A stretch of DNA of 60,000 nt. Origin: Hydractinia symbiolongicarpus (lineage: Eukaryota > Cnidaria > Hydrozoa > Anthoathecata > Hydractiniidae). A program made the translations under genes and the position numbers. The stretch is from positions 21,045,501 to 21,105,500 of the forward strand of contig NC_079878.1 in NCBI RefSeq assembly GCF_029227915.1, read 5' to 3'. Numbering within the stretch: position 1 is the stretch's first letter; the number at the start of each line of letters is the position of its first letter. Positions 37,601 through 52,600 of this stretch are shown here, in pieces. The notes beneath the pieces were generated by a model. That model saw nothing but the letters and a program-made list of their open reading frames with translations, was not told the DNA's origin and ran no database searches.

Positions 37601-40600
37601 GCTGGAGAAGACAAATGTTCAGCACAAGTTGTTGTCAACCTTCCGCCGGCACCCCCAATTTTTAATAGGGAGCTTGAAAACAATGAGATTATTGAGGGAG
37701 AACTGCTGTTGTTAGAAGTAGAAGTAGATGGGAATCCTCCACCAGTTGTAAAATGGGAGAAAAATGGTGATCCCGTAAAACATATGCAAGAAGAATCTGA
37801 GGGTGGTCTAAAAAGATTATTTAAACCAGTTTGTGAATTGTCTGATGAGGGAACGTACACTGTTATTTGTTCCAATGAGATTGGAAGAGTTCAGTGTTCC
37901 AGTGTTATTTGTATAAAGCCATTGGAAAAACTTCCTAACTTTGGAAAAGAACTACAGGACCAACTAATTATTGAGAATAATTCGTTTAAACTTGCTGTTG
38001 TTGTTAATGGAAATCCAAGGCCAGATATCGAATGGTACAAAGATGAAAAAGCTCTTGGAGAAGGAGATGGATATGTATTTGAAGGAGATATCCACACTGG
38101 TGAATTTAGCATCACTTGTCCAAATGCAAGTTTAGAAGCCTCTGGTGCATACATGGCATTAGCAGTTAGTGAAATTGGAGAAAGTATGTCAGAATGTAAA
38201 ATTGTTGTTCAGGAAAAACCAGAAAAACCAAAGTTTGTTGAAAAATACTCTAATAAAATTGTTGAAGAGGGAAACCCAGTAATATTTACTGCCTCAGTGT
38301 CTGGTAAACCAAGTCCAGAAGTAAGTTGGTATCGAAGCGGTGAGTTGATTGAAGAAAACGTAACAACAAGTATTGCCAATGGCATTGCAACTACAAATTT
38401 ACAGCTGAATGATGTAAACACAAAAGACAGTGGCCATTATGTATGTGTTGCTAAAAACGATTCTGGTGAAATCTCTCATTCTGCAAAACTTAATGTGAAA
38501 GAGATTTTGTACCCGCCAGTGTTTGAAACGAAGTTAGATGATACAACTACAGTGGAAGGACAGGAAGTGATCATTACTGCCCTCTGCAAAGGTACATTGC
38601 CATTGGTGTCAAAATGGATGAAAAATGGTAAACCTGTTTATAACACCTCCTCAACCAGAATTGAAAAGACTGACAACAAATTTGTTTTGAGAATTCCAAA
38701 ACCAACCATGCATGATTCCGGTGAATATAGCTTAGATGTTAGCAATAGTGCTGGGAATTGCAGCATGTCTTGTAAGTTGCTTATCGAAGAGGCACCTGTT
38801 GCACCATCCTTTGTTCAAAAACTTCGTGATATGAGTGTTCAAGAAGGTAGAGAGGCTGAGTTTTCTGTGAAAATGCTTGGCAAACCAGACCCAGAAGTTA
38901 AGTGGTTTTTAAACGAGGAAGAACTTATAGGTAGCAGTAACTACATAATAACGCCTAAACCCGATGGCAAATCATCGTTAAAAATAAAGACAGTTTCTCT
39001 TGATGATATAGGTTCTTTAAAATGCAAAGCAACAAATATTGCTGGTACTGCTTCCACTTTATGTAAAATTAAAGTCACAGAGCTGAGAGTTCCTCCAGAC
39101 TTTATTAAACCTCTAGAAGATGTAAGCATATGTGAAGGAGAAGAACTGATGCTCAAGGCTGTGGTATCAGGCAAACCCAATCCAACTATTACTTGGACCA
39201 AATCGAGAAAAGAACTTAAGGAATCAGACACTGTAAAGATATTCCAGGAGGGACAAGAGTGTTATATTGTCATCGCAAAAACAACAATTGATGACCAAGG
39301 AAAATACAAGTTAAGTGCAAGCAACAAAGCTGGTGAAAAATCTTGCTTCTCGAATGTCTGTGTGAAGAAAAACGTTGAGGCTCCAGTGTTTATTACCATA
39401 CTCGAGGATGTGACCTTAAACCCTATGGAAACATTAACTTTATTTACTGAAGTAATTGGAGAACCTAAACCAATTGTAGTCTGGACAAAAAATGGAGAAG
39501 AACTAAAAAACCAGGATGGAATTTCTATCAAGGAAAAGTCTGGAAAATCTACCTTAATTATTAAAGATGTTTCTGTTGATGATAGTGGCATATATGCATG
39601 TATAGCTAATAATGAAGGAGGCGAAGTTATTACCAGAGCAGAGATTGATATCCAGCAAGAAAAAGTAGCACCATTCTTTACAAAAGCTCTAGAAGATTGT
39701 GATTTTGACGAAGGATCGGACATAGTACTATCAGTGCATGTTAAGGGTACTCCCACTCCAGAAATTAAATTTTATAAAGACGAAAAAGTAATCCAGAGCA
39801 TTGATGGAATAACTGTTGTGAGTGATAAAATAGGAGTATCTACTGTAATAATTGAAGATGCTCAAATTGATGATTGTGGTGATTATGAATGTAAAGCTTT
39901 TAACGAGTCTGGAGAAAATGTTTCCTCTTGTTATGTAAAAATAAATGAAACTAGTAAACCAAGTATTGTGCCTGCGGAAGGAGCAGTTGCTGCAAAAGTT
40001 GCAAAAGGTTCTGATGTAACAATGGAAGTAGAAATATTTGGTAGTCCCCAACCAGACGTTGAATGGGCTAGAGGTGAAATTCTTTTAGATCCCTGTGATA
40101 AATATGAAATAATTGATGAAAAGGGGTATTCTTCATTAGTTATTCATGATGTTAACTCTGATGATGATGGTGAATATGTGTGCATTGCATCCAACTATTT
40201 GGGTGAGATAGAACAAATCCTTCAGTTAAACGTAGAACCATCACCTCCCAAAGTAGTTGAGAGGGAAGATCAAGTGATACCAAAAAAAATTTACGAAGAG
40301 AAACCGGCTCCACCAACCGTTATGAAGAAGCCAAAGAAGACTGTTAAAAGTCATGTTGTGGAGGAAGATGCAATATTGGTAGAACCTAACACAGATGTTG
40401 AGTGTGCCCCACCTGTTATTCAAGAGGAAGTGATTCTGCCAAATTCAGCTGCAACAGATGAATCTATACAAGAAGACTTATCAGCTAATACCTTTAATGA
40501 TAGACAAAATACTGACGAGGAAACAGTTTTGCCTGTTGTGCAAAAAAAGTTAGCTAAAACTACAGGAACACCCCCAACATTTTCTATGAAACCTAAAGAC

Positions 40601-43600
40601 AAAGATGTAGTTAAAGGTAATGACGTTAGATTCACATGTAACTCTAGAGGCTCGCCTGATCCTGTACTAGAGTGGTTCTTTGAAGGGAAGGTTATTGAAC
40701 CTTCTAAAAAGCATCAAGTTAAAAATACGTATGGACTTTCAACATTAATCATAAAAAATGTAGAACTTGATGACATTGGTGCATACGCAGTTATCTCAAA
40801 GAACATTGCTGGTGAATGTAAATCATCATTTTTGCTCAGTGTGAATGGTATGACCTCAAAGCCAGATGAGCAGAAGGAACCTGCAAAGACAAATGAAGAA
40901 CTTGCTGCCATAGGTGTGAAAGGAAAAGATGAAGAGCTTCAAAAGAATAAAATTGATGATGGTGAAGCTTTAAGCACTTGTGCAGAAAATAAAAACAATA
41001 AAATAGACAACAGTAATGAGATTGACATTGTAAAACCAAAGAAAAATGAAGATGTTGTGACAGAGAACATTTCAACACAAGAATCAAGGAAAGACGAATC
41101 AAAAAGTATTACAAAGGATCGAGATAGTAAGTTGACAAGTGCAGCAAAAAAAGATCAAAAGAAAGCACCAGTACCGCCAAAACCAAAATCTAAACCTGGA
41201 AAAGATGCTATTAAAAAAGTTGAAAAAGAGAGAGAAGAGCCAGAAAATCAAAAATTGGATAAAGAACTCTCTGTAAAATCATCAGGGCCAATTCATGTTG
41301 CAATGTAAGTTAGACATATGTTTCCTTTGTCACTCAAAAATTTATTCTATGATTTGTCAGTTAAGTTATTTTCAGTTCTACTTTTTGCAAAGTAGGAAAT
41401 TTTGTGTTTAAAATACTGCATGGTGGTGAATGTAATTGCACTAGATGCAACGAAGACATGAACAACATAATATATGATAGTGATATCTATAAAGGTTAAT
41501 TTTAAAATGTTTTTTAATTTTTGTTTAGTGAATTTCAAGGAGATGTGGATTCAGTTGTGCCTGGTGAGTTTATTAAGTAGCTTATCTTTATAGTCTTTAT
41601 TGTGAACACTATGTCTAAACAGTTTACTTTTTATAAAGTGAAGTTATTTTTGCGAAACAATTGAGCTCCACAAGTGCTTACTTTGTGAAGTATACCAAAA
41701 GTTTTTTTAAGAGAGTAGTTACTTTAATTGAACCCTATTATAAACAAGCAAAAGTTTAGTTATTTATTTCATGTTCAACATTTTAGAAAAGAAGCCTCGT
41801 ACTGAATCTATTCCTGTGGAAGTATCATTACTTGTAGACACAAAGCCGCAAGTGAAGCCAGGCGTTGTAACTCCTTTAAAAGATCAGACTGTAATTGAGG
41901 GTGAAAATGTTGTGCTGAGAGCAGAGTTTTCTAGTCATTTGCCATTGGAATATTCATGGTTTAAAGATGAAGTCACTGTAAATAGTTCAGAACGACTCAA
42001 CATTTCTACTGATGGTAATTGGGCTATACTCCGTATAAATAATTCAAATGTGGATGATGAAGCAGAGTATGTCTGTCTTGCAGCAAATGATTTAGGATCA
42101 TGTGAAACCGCTGCAGAACTTCTTGTTGATGGTATGAGCAAATTAATTGATTGTCTACTTTCTGTTTATTTATTTTTTCTGTGCGTCAAGGTTTCATCAT
42201 TCCTAAAACGAATATAATAACCTCAGAAAATGTCTTTTTTTTTTCAGAAGCTGAAAGCCCTATTCAAGATAAACTTGATACTTTGGAAAAAGAAAAAACA
42301 ATGTAGGTTCTGTGTATAATTTTAATATAGAATAATATTAACACATGCCTACAGAACACATAAAACGATTTAATAATTAGTTTCACAAGAAAAGAAAACA
42401 AATGACAATATAGGCAATAAAATGTTTTTACTTTGATAGATTACTTTTAAAAAAATTTTACTGTTTGCAGTGAACCAGAAGTGAAAGCCAAACTGCAAGA
42501 AGATGTGAAGCCGGTACCATCAAAAACAACAGGTATGATTAATCATATGTGCTCTTCTAAGTGATAAACAAGAAACTTATGGACTTGAGTCTGTTTTTGA
42601 TTTCAGTGTGTTTATTTTGTCTAAGAATGTTTCTAATTTTTTTATTTTCAAAGCATTCTAATTAGCCAGAACTTGCTATTTTATTATATTGTTAGGCCAC
42701 CTTTAAGAATTTGTTCGCTTGCTGTAGACCGACTTGAAAAAAATAACTCAAGTCGGACGGTTGGGGAAATTCTTTTTATTAGTCCTCTTTTCAGACAATA
42801 AAATTTACTAAAAACCCCCATCAAAGCAAAATTTTGTCCAATACGTGATGTAATACAGTGACTAACAGTTTTTCTGGGTTGTTCACGTTCCTCAAGCCTA
42901 CTCGAAACCACTTTTTTAAGATAACATAGTAGAAGAGTAGTACGCATACTCCATTGGTGTTGCACAAGACATCTGTAAACCACCCTGGGTATTTCGCGTG
43001 AGTATGCCTCAAGCATAACAACAGCGAAAAGATGGAAATTCAGTGAAAAGGTCTGAAAAAAAGAATTTTCATGTCCCCCTGACCCAATTTTTTTAAGTCA
43101 GCGTCATTTTCATGCTATCGATCGAGTTACGGCAACCAAAGAATTTTTGCATGGATAGCCTTAGTGATATTGTTGTAACTTTCAATAAATTCAGATGATA
43201 AATTTTATGTTGTGTTACTTGTGTAATTTCTCATACTGTTTTGTTTTATAAAGAGAAAAATAATTATGCATGTCATTTTCCTTTGAGAAAAGTAGTACAA
43301 ACTACTATTTTTTAACTCACCTGTAGACCTGTGAGTAGAAAGGGTTAGGGAGTAAGGGTAATGCAATATGAGGCTCACCTGTAATTTTTTTGATATTATT
43401 TATCTATTAACAAACTTTACGGTCATAGTTGTCTTAAATTACACCCTTTTGTCTCAAAAGTTTTTTAATGCAATTAATAATTATTAATTACTGCTTAAGG
43501 CATTCACGGTATGACCTTTCTATTACATGTTTGATACAATACTACCCAACTGTGGTCTCGCAAATTACCTACAATACTTAGTGGTTTTCTATAGACCTTA

Positions 43601-46600
43601 GAATAAAGTTATTTCTTAATGTTTTCTCTAAAACAAACAAAAAATCATTAATCTACTGATCCAATTTCATCCTATTAAAATTTATTTAAGCTTTTCAAAT
43701 CTGATAAAGATATTACTTTATTACTTTTGACTGCATTTTGATGTATATCTTTGGGTAAAGAGGTTAATTAAGTGAATTAGAGGTTATAATTAATTATTTC
43801 TGACATTGTTCACTGTTTAGTGTATTTGCCAAACTCATGATTAGGACTTAGGCATACTAAGGTGTTTTATCATAATAATTGTTCTCTGGTGGTGGAAATA
43901 ACCCTTTCGTGTTGTTTTTTTAAATGTAGAAAAATCTCCACCACCACCACCTGCGGCTAAACCCAAGCCAAAACCTCCTGCTCCTAAGGCGGCCAAAAAA
44001 CCTGCTGTCGAAGTTCCTAAAAAGCAAGAAAAACTTGAACTTGCAAAACCCCTATCAGACTGTGAATATGGTGTTGATGATTCTGCAGAGCTTGAGTTGG
44101 TGGTTACACATGATCAAGAACTTCAGATTGAGTGGTTTGTTGATGAAGATCCAATTGAAGAAGACGATGCTATTCATTTTGTTAATTTGCCTCCATCATA
44201 CAAACTAAAGATTGATTCTTTGCTTGAAGAAGATGAAGGGGAATATTCCTGCATTCTTACCAATTTAGCAACTAAAGAATCTATCACATCAGCTTGTATG
44301 CTTACTGTTGAAGCCAAGAAAATAAAACCTCAATTTATAACCCCTTTGGAATCAGGTGAAACAGATGTTGGGGATTTCATCGAATTTCGAGCTCTTGTAA
44401 AAGGCACGCCTAAGCCTGCTGCTACTTGGTATTTTAAGGAACAGAAATTAGAGCTGTCTGACAAATACGACTTTGGGCAGGAAGATGACGAATATTATCT
44501 TATTGTTGATGATTGCAAGCCTTCAGATACAGGTAAATATAAGCTGATCATAGAAAACAGTGAAGGTCAGGAAAGCTGTTCAGTCAATCTAGATGTGATT
44601 GGCGAAGTTGAGCAAGTAGAAGATACCAGCGCTCCAACGTTGGTCCTCTCTGAAAAAAGTCAAGACAAAATTGAGAAAGTGGAAGGTGAAGAAATTGTAC
44701 TTTCAGTAAATTGTCATTGTAAGACTGATCCTGAGGTTTCCTGGTTTAAAAATGGTGACAAAATCACAAGCACAAGTAATATCGAAATGAAAAACGAGGA
44801 CAACTTTATACATCTTGTCATTAAAAAATCTTCTCCAGATGACTCAGGAATGTATACCTGTGTAGCAGAGAATGAATTTGGAAGGAGTCAAGTATCAGTA
44901 AACATGCACATAAAAGGTAAAAAAAAACATTAATGTCTTGTTTACACTAAATCTTTTTTTTGTATTGTTTGTTTTTATCCAATGAGTACACATATGTGCT
45001 TATTTAAATATTGTGTTTGTTTATTAAAAAAGTTTTGTATAGTTTAGAAAGATTCAATTATACTGTTCTTAGAACGTTGATTGACAGTTTTTAAAAGCAT
45101 TTCAGACTGCTAGATCTTGTGTGCTTGTTGAGTTTTAAAGTTCATTGTTTGCTTTTGTAAACAAACTTTGAAAGAATTGATCTTCAAAGCATCTATAATT
45201 AATCTTTTGTATTGATACCTACTTGAAATATTTAAGTTCACCTTCACATTTTTCATTGTTTACAAGATTAGGTTGCCATTAGCAACACTGGAAATTAAAC
45301 TTCATTTAAAGAAGATAACATTAGTCTAACAACGTTCATAAAAATCATTTTCTGTTAATCCTGTTCACAGTTAATGTTGTTTTGATGGTCATAGGAAATT
45401 GTTGTATGTAACTTGGTGAACTGTTAATGTTATAGAAAGTTCACAACAGTGCAGAGTCAACATAGTTAGAAAGACAACATTTATTTTGTGGGTTTTCAAT
45501 ATTTTAAACACACTTTGACAAAACAGAGCCATGTTTTAAAGAAGACAAATTATTTTTTAATGATAGCATAATAAGTGTCATTATAATATGGTGTTATGAA
45601 TGCTTAAATTATAAACTTCTTGAAAAATGCGTGGCGCTCAGAGCTTTGGTGTTGTGTTGAAAAAATCAACTGATAAAAGAAATTCTTCTGTGAGACGTAA
45701 TGAAACACCAAAAGTTGTGGTTAATGGGGACCATGGTACAAAAGTAGTTAACAGTGACAGTGAAAGCTCACCAAGACGTTTAAATACATCAACAAATTTA
45801 TCTAAAGTTTATCATAATGAACAGACTACTACTTCTAACTTAGATGAGAGAGATACAAATAAGACGATTTCTGTTAAAACAGGCATAACCCGTCCTGGTC
45901 ATTCCAACAGCGAAGTGAAAAAGCCTTCATTGTTTACTGACAGTTCTCGTGATGGAACAAATAAACTTGTTGCTCGTAATTTTTTGACACATCAGTTGCA
46001 GAGGAACAGATCAATTGGGGCAAAAGTCAGTTTAAGACCAGCTGCCAAAAGGGTTGAAAATAGCATAAATGCTAATAAGTCTGATACAAAGAGTGGTGTT
46101 TCGTCTGGGGATTTAAACAAAGAAACATTAGATTTAGTAATTGGCAAGGCGGTAATTGGTGAGAAAACGATTACAACAGTGTCGACAACTTCAGAGAAGA
46201 TAACTGATGCTAAACCAATTTCTTTTACTAAACATTCTTCAGTAAAGAAAGAAACATTCAAACACATCTCTTCTAGGGTAAACAATACAGAATTGCCAAA
46301 AAATGCTGTTAAAATAACCACAAATGGTACTGACACACACAAGACAGCTGCTCAGCCACTATTGGCCAATTGCACAAACAAAAGTCATGACTATTTTTCA
46401 CTTAATGGTGAGAAAAAGATTACAGCAAACGAAGTAACAGAGAGAAAGTCAGATAAAAATTCAAATTCTCCAAGTGTTATTACTAACAATTTTTCTAGCA
46501 GAAGTATTTCTAGTGGGAAAGATAGAAAACCTGTATCGACAGTGACTGTCTCAACAGTAAATGCAGCAGCAAAAACAGTAGAAAAAAGAAAAACTGTAGT

Positions 46601-49600
46601 AACAGAATCTGAAAGTAATGCTAGTGATTCATCAGATTCAAGTTTAAGTGTGTCTAGTAACAATTCTGCTTTGTTTTCCACTTTAGCTAAAGACTCAGAG
46701 CCTGAATTTTTAGAAGAACTTAAAGATGTGTCCTTATTAGAAGGTGCTACTTTAAGCCTCACTGCTAAAGTAAAAACAGGACTTGATCAAACTGCTCAAT
46801 GGCTAAAGGACAAAGTTGTTATTAAATCGAGCCCATACATTAAAATATCCTTTAAAGATGGTGTATCAACTATTTCTATACGAAATGCAGCATTGGCAAA
46901 TTCAGGTGAGTATGAGTGTGAAGTCAAAAACAAGATTGGGTCAGCTACGACTACTTGTAATGTTATTGTTGAGAAGAAACCAACCCCGCCTGTGTTTAAA
47001 AAGCGACTCCAAGCAACCACAAGTATCATGGAAGACAAGAAAGCTGAATTCGTTGTCACTGTTGATGGAAGTCCACCACCAGAAGTCAAATGGACTTACA
47101 ATAATGCAGATTTGGTAGAGACTGATAGAATTCACGTGTTACCTCCTGATGAAAAGCAACATAAAGTTGTATTTGATTCCTGCCAAATGTCAGACAAAGG
47201 CAGAATAAAATGTACAATCAAAAACTCTGCTGGAAGTGCTTCTTGCTTTTGTGATATATCAGTAAAGCCTGGGCCCCCCAAAATCAAGTTGATCAGTGAG
47301 CCTGAAATCAGCACAGAAGCTGGTCAAGATGTATATTTAGAAATAGAAGGTCCTTCAGATGGAGGACGATACAAGGCGGATTGGTACAAAGAAAGCAAGG
47401 CTATCTATCGTAGCACAAAAAAGTATGATGTAACTGCCAAAGATAATCGTTTTTCATTTGTCATAAAAGCTCTTGAAAACACTGATGAAGGTACATATAA
47501 ATGTGTATTAGCAGGACCAGGTGGTCGAACAACACAAGAATTTAAGATTTCCATTCAAGGTATGTTTCCAGTCATTTATTTTCTTATTATTTTATGTTAA
47601 GTTACCTTACTAAACTGGATTCCATAAGGTGATTTTTTAAACATATAAAATGAAACATAACTTGTGGTCAAAAAAATATGTGAATTACTTGTAGATCTCC
47701 TCTCAAATATTTTGAATGTTTATTTAGGCTGGCGTCTGAACCTATAATAACAAGTTCTTTATTTTGAAACCTTGTTGTTATTGTGTTTTATAATAATGAT
47801 TTGATCACTGATTGTCTTTTTAAAACGTTTTAGATATAGGGACTATCATCGGACCATATAAAACATATAACATTTTAATCCTTTTAAAATATGGAGTTTT
47901 TGTCACAAAGAGTATATATATATATATATCTAGATTGGTTCAGTTAATTCTATTAAGAGATTAAATTTGAAAGAAATATTTCGAGCTTCACTGTCCAATT
48001 TTTTTTGTTATGTTTTTAAATCTTTGTTGTGTGGGAGTTGTACATATTTCACTTATTTTAGAAACACCTCATAACTGTGTAAATAAAACAATATTTTTAT
48101 TAATGTTGAATGAGATTGTTCATAATGTAAACAAAGCCTGTATAAGGAACCTAGAAAGAATTGCTAAATATCTGTGTATAAACAAAGCCTGTATAAGTGA
48201 GAAGGCATTGCTAAATATTTGAGCAATGAATTGAAAAAATGTTAAAAGGGGTCAATTTAAACACTGATACGCTTCAATCATGGACATAAAATATTGAAGT
48301 AAGACAACTAATTTCAAAGTACACCACCACAAGTAATTCCATTTGATATTTCTATATTACAGCCGCGCATTTTAAACTTGTCAATATTCACAGTGCAACT
48401 AAGGCTTACGATTTTAGGTTTTTTGCCGACGTTAGTACAACCATTTTTCACAAATTTCGTGACCTTGGGTCCCAACATTTTTATGCAGGTGTGCCAGAGA
48501 ATTTGCAAATTTTAAACGCTATTCACCTGGCCAATATGCTTGTGCAAAAGTATCAACTTTGCACCATATCACTGCATAATATTGGTCATTTGATCCTTTT
48601 GTCCATATTTATAAAACAGCCTTCGATTTAATAACTTTGTCTGTGATTGTAGACTTAATGTTACCAAATGGGATATTTAAGTGGGAAAATATGGGCAGCA
48701 AAAAATATTGCACACCTTAATTTGTGTTAAAAACAGTAACGAAAAACTTTTTAATATTGTAGCTCCAGAAGGCAAGCCACCAAAAGTAGTTGACCAGTCC
48801 CCTGAGGAAGTCTGTGTTACTGCTGGTGAAAAAGTCAACCTAAATATTAAAGCTTCTGGTTACCCACTGCCCATTGCTGTTTGGTTTAAAGGAGAAGAAG
48901 AACTTGTAAGCAACGAAGACTTTAAGATTTCCTTCAAAAATGACACGTATCTACTGGAAATCAAGAAGGCAACATGTGACCACGATGATGACTACTACTG
49001 TACGCTTACTAATGAACATGGTGTCGACAAAATCATGTTTTCTGTTGTTGTGGAAAAAAAGAAAACAAAGCCATCTTTTGTTCAAAAGTTAACTGACATC
49101 ACTGTTGAGGAAGGAATGGAAGCAGAATTTGCTACTATCGTGGAAGGTTATCCAGAACCAAGTGTTGTGTGGACACTAAATAAAACTGTGATTGAAGATG
49201 AAGGGCGATTTCAATTGTTGGTGGAGAATGATAACTGTTATGTGATGGTGATTGATAGTTGTGAGGTTGATGATTGCGGTATGGTTACCTGCACTGCTAC
49301 AAATGAAGTTGGGAGCGTAACTTGTAAGGGAAGATTGGAACTTTTAAAACCTAAAGGTATAAACATTGCAACTGTTTTATGAAAGAGAAGGACATAAAGA
49401 TTTTTTATTCTTAGTTTTTAGAAATGTTTTTTTTTGTTTAGAAGTGATTCCAGAGATCAAGAGTTCTTCTGATTCCATGATTACAGTTGAAGAAAACGGG
49501 GCCCTAACATTGAAAGCTGACATTTCAGAAACTTCTTCAGTCTGTTGGTTTCATAATGGTGTGAAACTTGAAAACAATGAGAAGGTGGAAGTGAAACAAG

Positions 49601-52600
49601 CTGGTGATTCGTTCTCAATGACTGTTTTGCGTGTTACACCTGCAAATTCAGGTGAATATATGGTGGAATCAACTTCAAGTACTGGCCACATTGCTAGCAA
49701 GATATTCACTGTTACTGTTCAAGGTATTTTTATTATTTTGTGTGTTTTTCTGGATACTGAGTTGTTTTATTTCTTTTTTTGTTTATTCATTGAGCAATTT
49801 TTATTTTGACAAAACGACATAATTGAAATATATAATATTTGAAAGAAACTTTATATTTTATGTTTTCCATATTTATTTATTTCTATTCTTTCATCTTTTT
49901 GTATTTCTAACTAATCACTAACACCTAATCTTTTAGCATACAAGCCTTTAAAGAAAACATTATTCCAAAAAGCTCTTCCAGAATCTATACACATTGGTAA
50001 GGGACAAATAATGCGTTTGGAGATTCATTTATTCGATTCAACTGATGTAGATGTAATCTGGGAACGTGATGGGGAAATGATAGATGAGGAGGAATCAGTT
50101 GTGTTTGGTCGAACAGGAAAGGTTCATTTCCTTGAAATAACTGGTATGCAAAGTGACGACGAAGGAGAGTATGAAGCATTTGTTGGAACTGATGCAGGCG
50201 AAGAGGAGTCTTGTTTGTGTAAAGTTTTTGTTGATGATGTAAAGCCAATTGTTGAAAATAAAACAGGAAAGAAAAGCATTCCTCCACCAGCTGCAAGTAA
50301 GCCAGTTGAACACAGCAAGCAGAAACTACCTGAAGTTAAGCCGAAAAAGAAAAGTCCTGCACCAGAACCAGTGTCAGGTAAAATAGACGCACAAGAGGAT
50401 GGTGATGTTTTGGAAAATAAAAAAGATGATATCACCAAAAGGGATAACATCACCAAAATTGATGATATCACCAAAAAAGGTGATGTCACCAAGAAAGGTA
50501 AAACGCCACCTCCTCCTAAACCAAAGAAAAAAAGTTCAGTCGTGAAAGCGGAGAATGATCCGTCTATACCTCCAGCAATCCAAGAAATGATCAAACAAGA
50601 GTTAGCGGCACAGAAGCAAAAAGAAGATCAAGAATCTGAGAAGGTGATCGTGACTGAAACTGTTGGTGTTGAGCAAGTACCAGAAACATTTACTGCAAAA
50701 CCTCATGATGAAATTATTGATAGTGAGTCAGAAGGAGCTGAAAAAATTGATGAAGTTTTTGTCATTGAAGAAAAATTAAAACCAGTTGTTGTTATGTGTG
50801 AAGATGATGCGAAATTTTGTGTTCTTTTAAACAAACCAGCTGATGAATATCATTGGACAGTTAATGGTGAAGACATTGATACATCAGAACGCATTGACAT
50901 TTTTGAAGAGGATTCTTCTTACAACTTAGTTTTCTTAAATTGCAACAAGAAAGATGACAAAAAGTCAGTAAAATTTGTTGCTAGCTGCAAAGAAAAAGAA
51001 GTGACATGCTCAGCCAGATTAACTGTACAACCACTAGTTCCCAGTCTTATCGACAAATGTGATCTGTTACCAGAATACACTGCAGGAGAAGATATCGAGT
51101 TAAGAGCACAAATCAAGGGACATGAAAAACCTCAAGTGGAATGGTTTAAAGGATTTAAGAAGTTAAATAATGTAGCTAACCGAACAGAGATATCTGTCGA
51201 CGGAAGTGTTGTAGTTCTTACCTTGAAAAATGTTATAATTGCTGACTCAGGGATTTACAAATGTCTTGTCAAGAGCAAGTCCGGAAGTTCAGAATTAAAG
51301 TTTAACATCAAAGTGAAAGGTGTGCAGGCTAACATTTTTTGCTGACTTAATGTTTATGTGTGCAGGCTAACATTTTTTGCTGACTTCATGTTTATGTGTT
51401 TTATTTTTTTTCTAACAGATGACTTTTCAACGTTTACAAAAGATTACAAAGTATTTTGTGATTTTTTGCACATGCGCACACATTCTTGTAGGTAAAAAAA
51501 GCAGGACCATGTAAGGTTAACTGGCTATTATTGAAATTCATACTGAGTTTTTGGGAGAGCAAGATATAAAAGGCATTAAAGTTATTATTTTAACTATATT
51601 CCCTTGAAAAAAATCACCAATTTTTATATGGATTTGTCTTCTGTTTTCTGTTGTTTATATTTTCTGCCTACAGAAATGAGTGCGCATGTGCATTGTTTTC
51701 AACGTAAAATCAAAACATGACGTCACAGTAGTCAATATGTTTTCGTAATAATTAAAATTTTTTGCTAATTTTATAAATACTATTTCTTTCTTCTATTCAG
51801 CGAGAAAGCAGGAAGGCTCGCGTCCGGTGATACAATCGAAATTCCAAGATACATCCTTTAAAGTTGGGGATAAAATTGTACTTGAAGCCACCGTTGTAGG
51901 TCAACCTACACCCACAGTGGAATGGCTTAGAAACAATAAAAAGGTACGCAGCAGCCGCAATTTAGTTCTCTCACATGATAATACACTTCACAGATTAACG
52001 ATAAATAAAGCCGGCGAGGATGACGGTGGAGAGTACAAGATTGTGGCGAAAAACAAAACAGCATCCACGTCTTTTTCAGCTGACATCAGCATTAAAAAAG
52101 CTGGCGGTAAACCTGTATTTGTAAAAGAACTGGAAAATATCGAAGTAATGGACATGGAACCTGTAAAGTTTGAAGTCGAAGTAAAAAATTGTGATAGTGT
52201 GAAATGGTACGTTGACGAAGAAGAAATATCCGACGACGAGGACTTTGAATTTAAAGAAGATGGCGATGTCTTCTCCTTTAGAATTGCATCTATAAATCCT
52301 GAAGACGAGGGAACCTACGCAGTAAAAGCAACTAATAAATATGGCATATCGACATCAGCATGCACATTGACAGTAAATGAATTAGAAGGGCAAGAAATCG
52401 ATGTGGAAGATGGCGGTGACGTAGAAACACCAGCAGAAGAACCTGTCATTGACATGGAACTTAAGGATGATTGTGTTGAAGCAACTGAAGGGGAAACATT
52501 CACAACAAAATTTACTGTTAGAGGAAAACCTTCTCCAGAGGTGAATTTTTATAAAGATGATGATGTACTGGATGCAAATGAACATATTGAGATCATCAAC

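Noticed and set aside
31933-41102. Many long minus-strand ORFs inside the giant Ig exon
   Set aside because: They are mirror images of the Ig coding strand, rich in Ser/Phe/Leu, and have no family character of their own.
42684-43021. Minus-strand ORFs of 66-110 codons
   Set aside because: They lie in a probable repeat insertion inside an intron and match no family I recognise.
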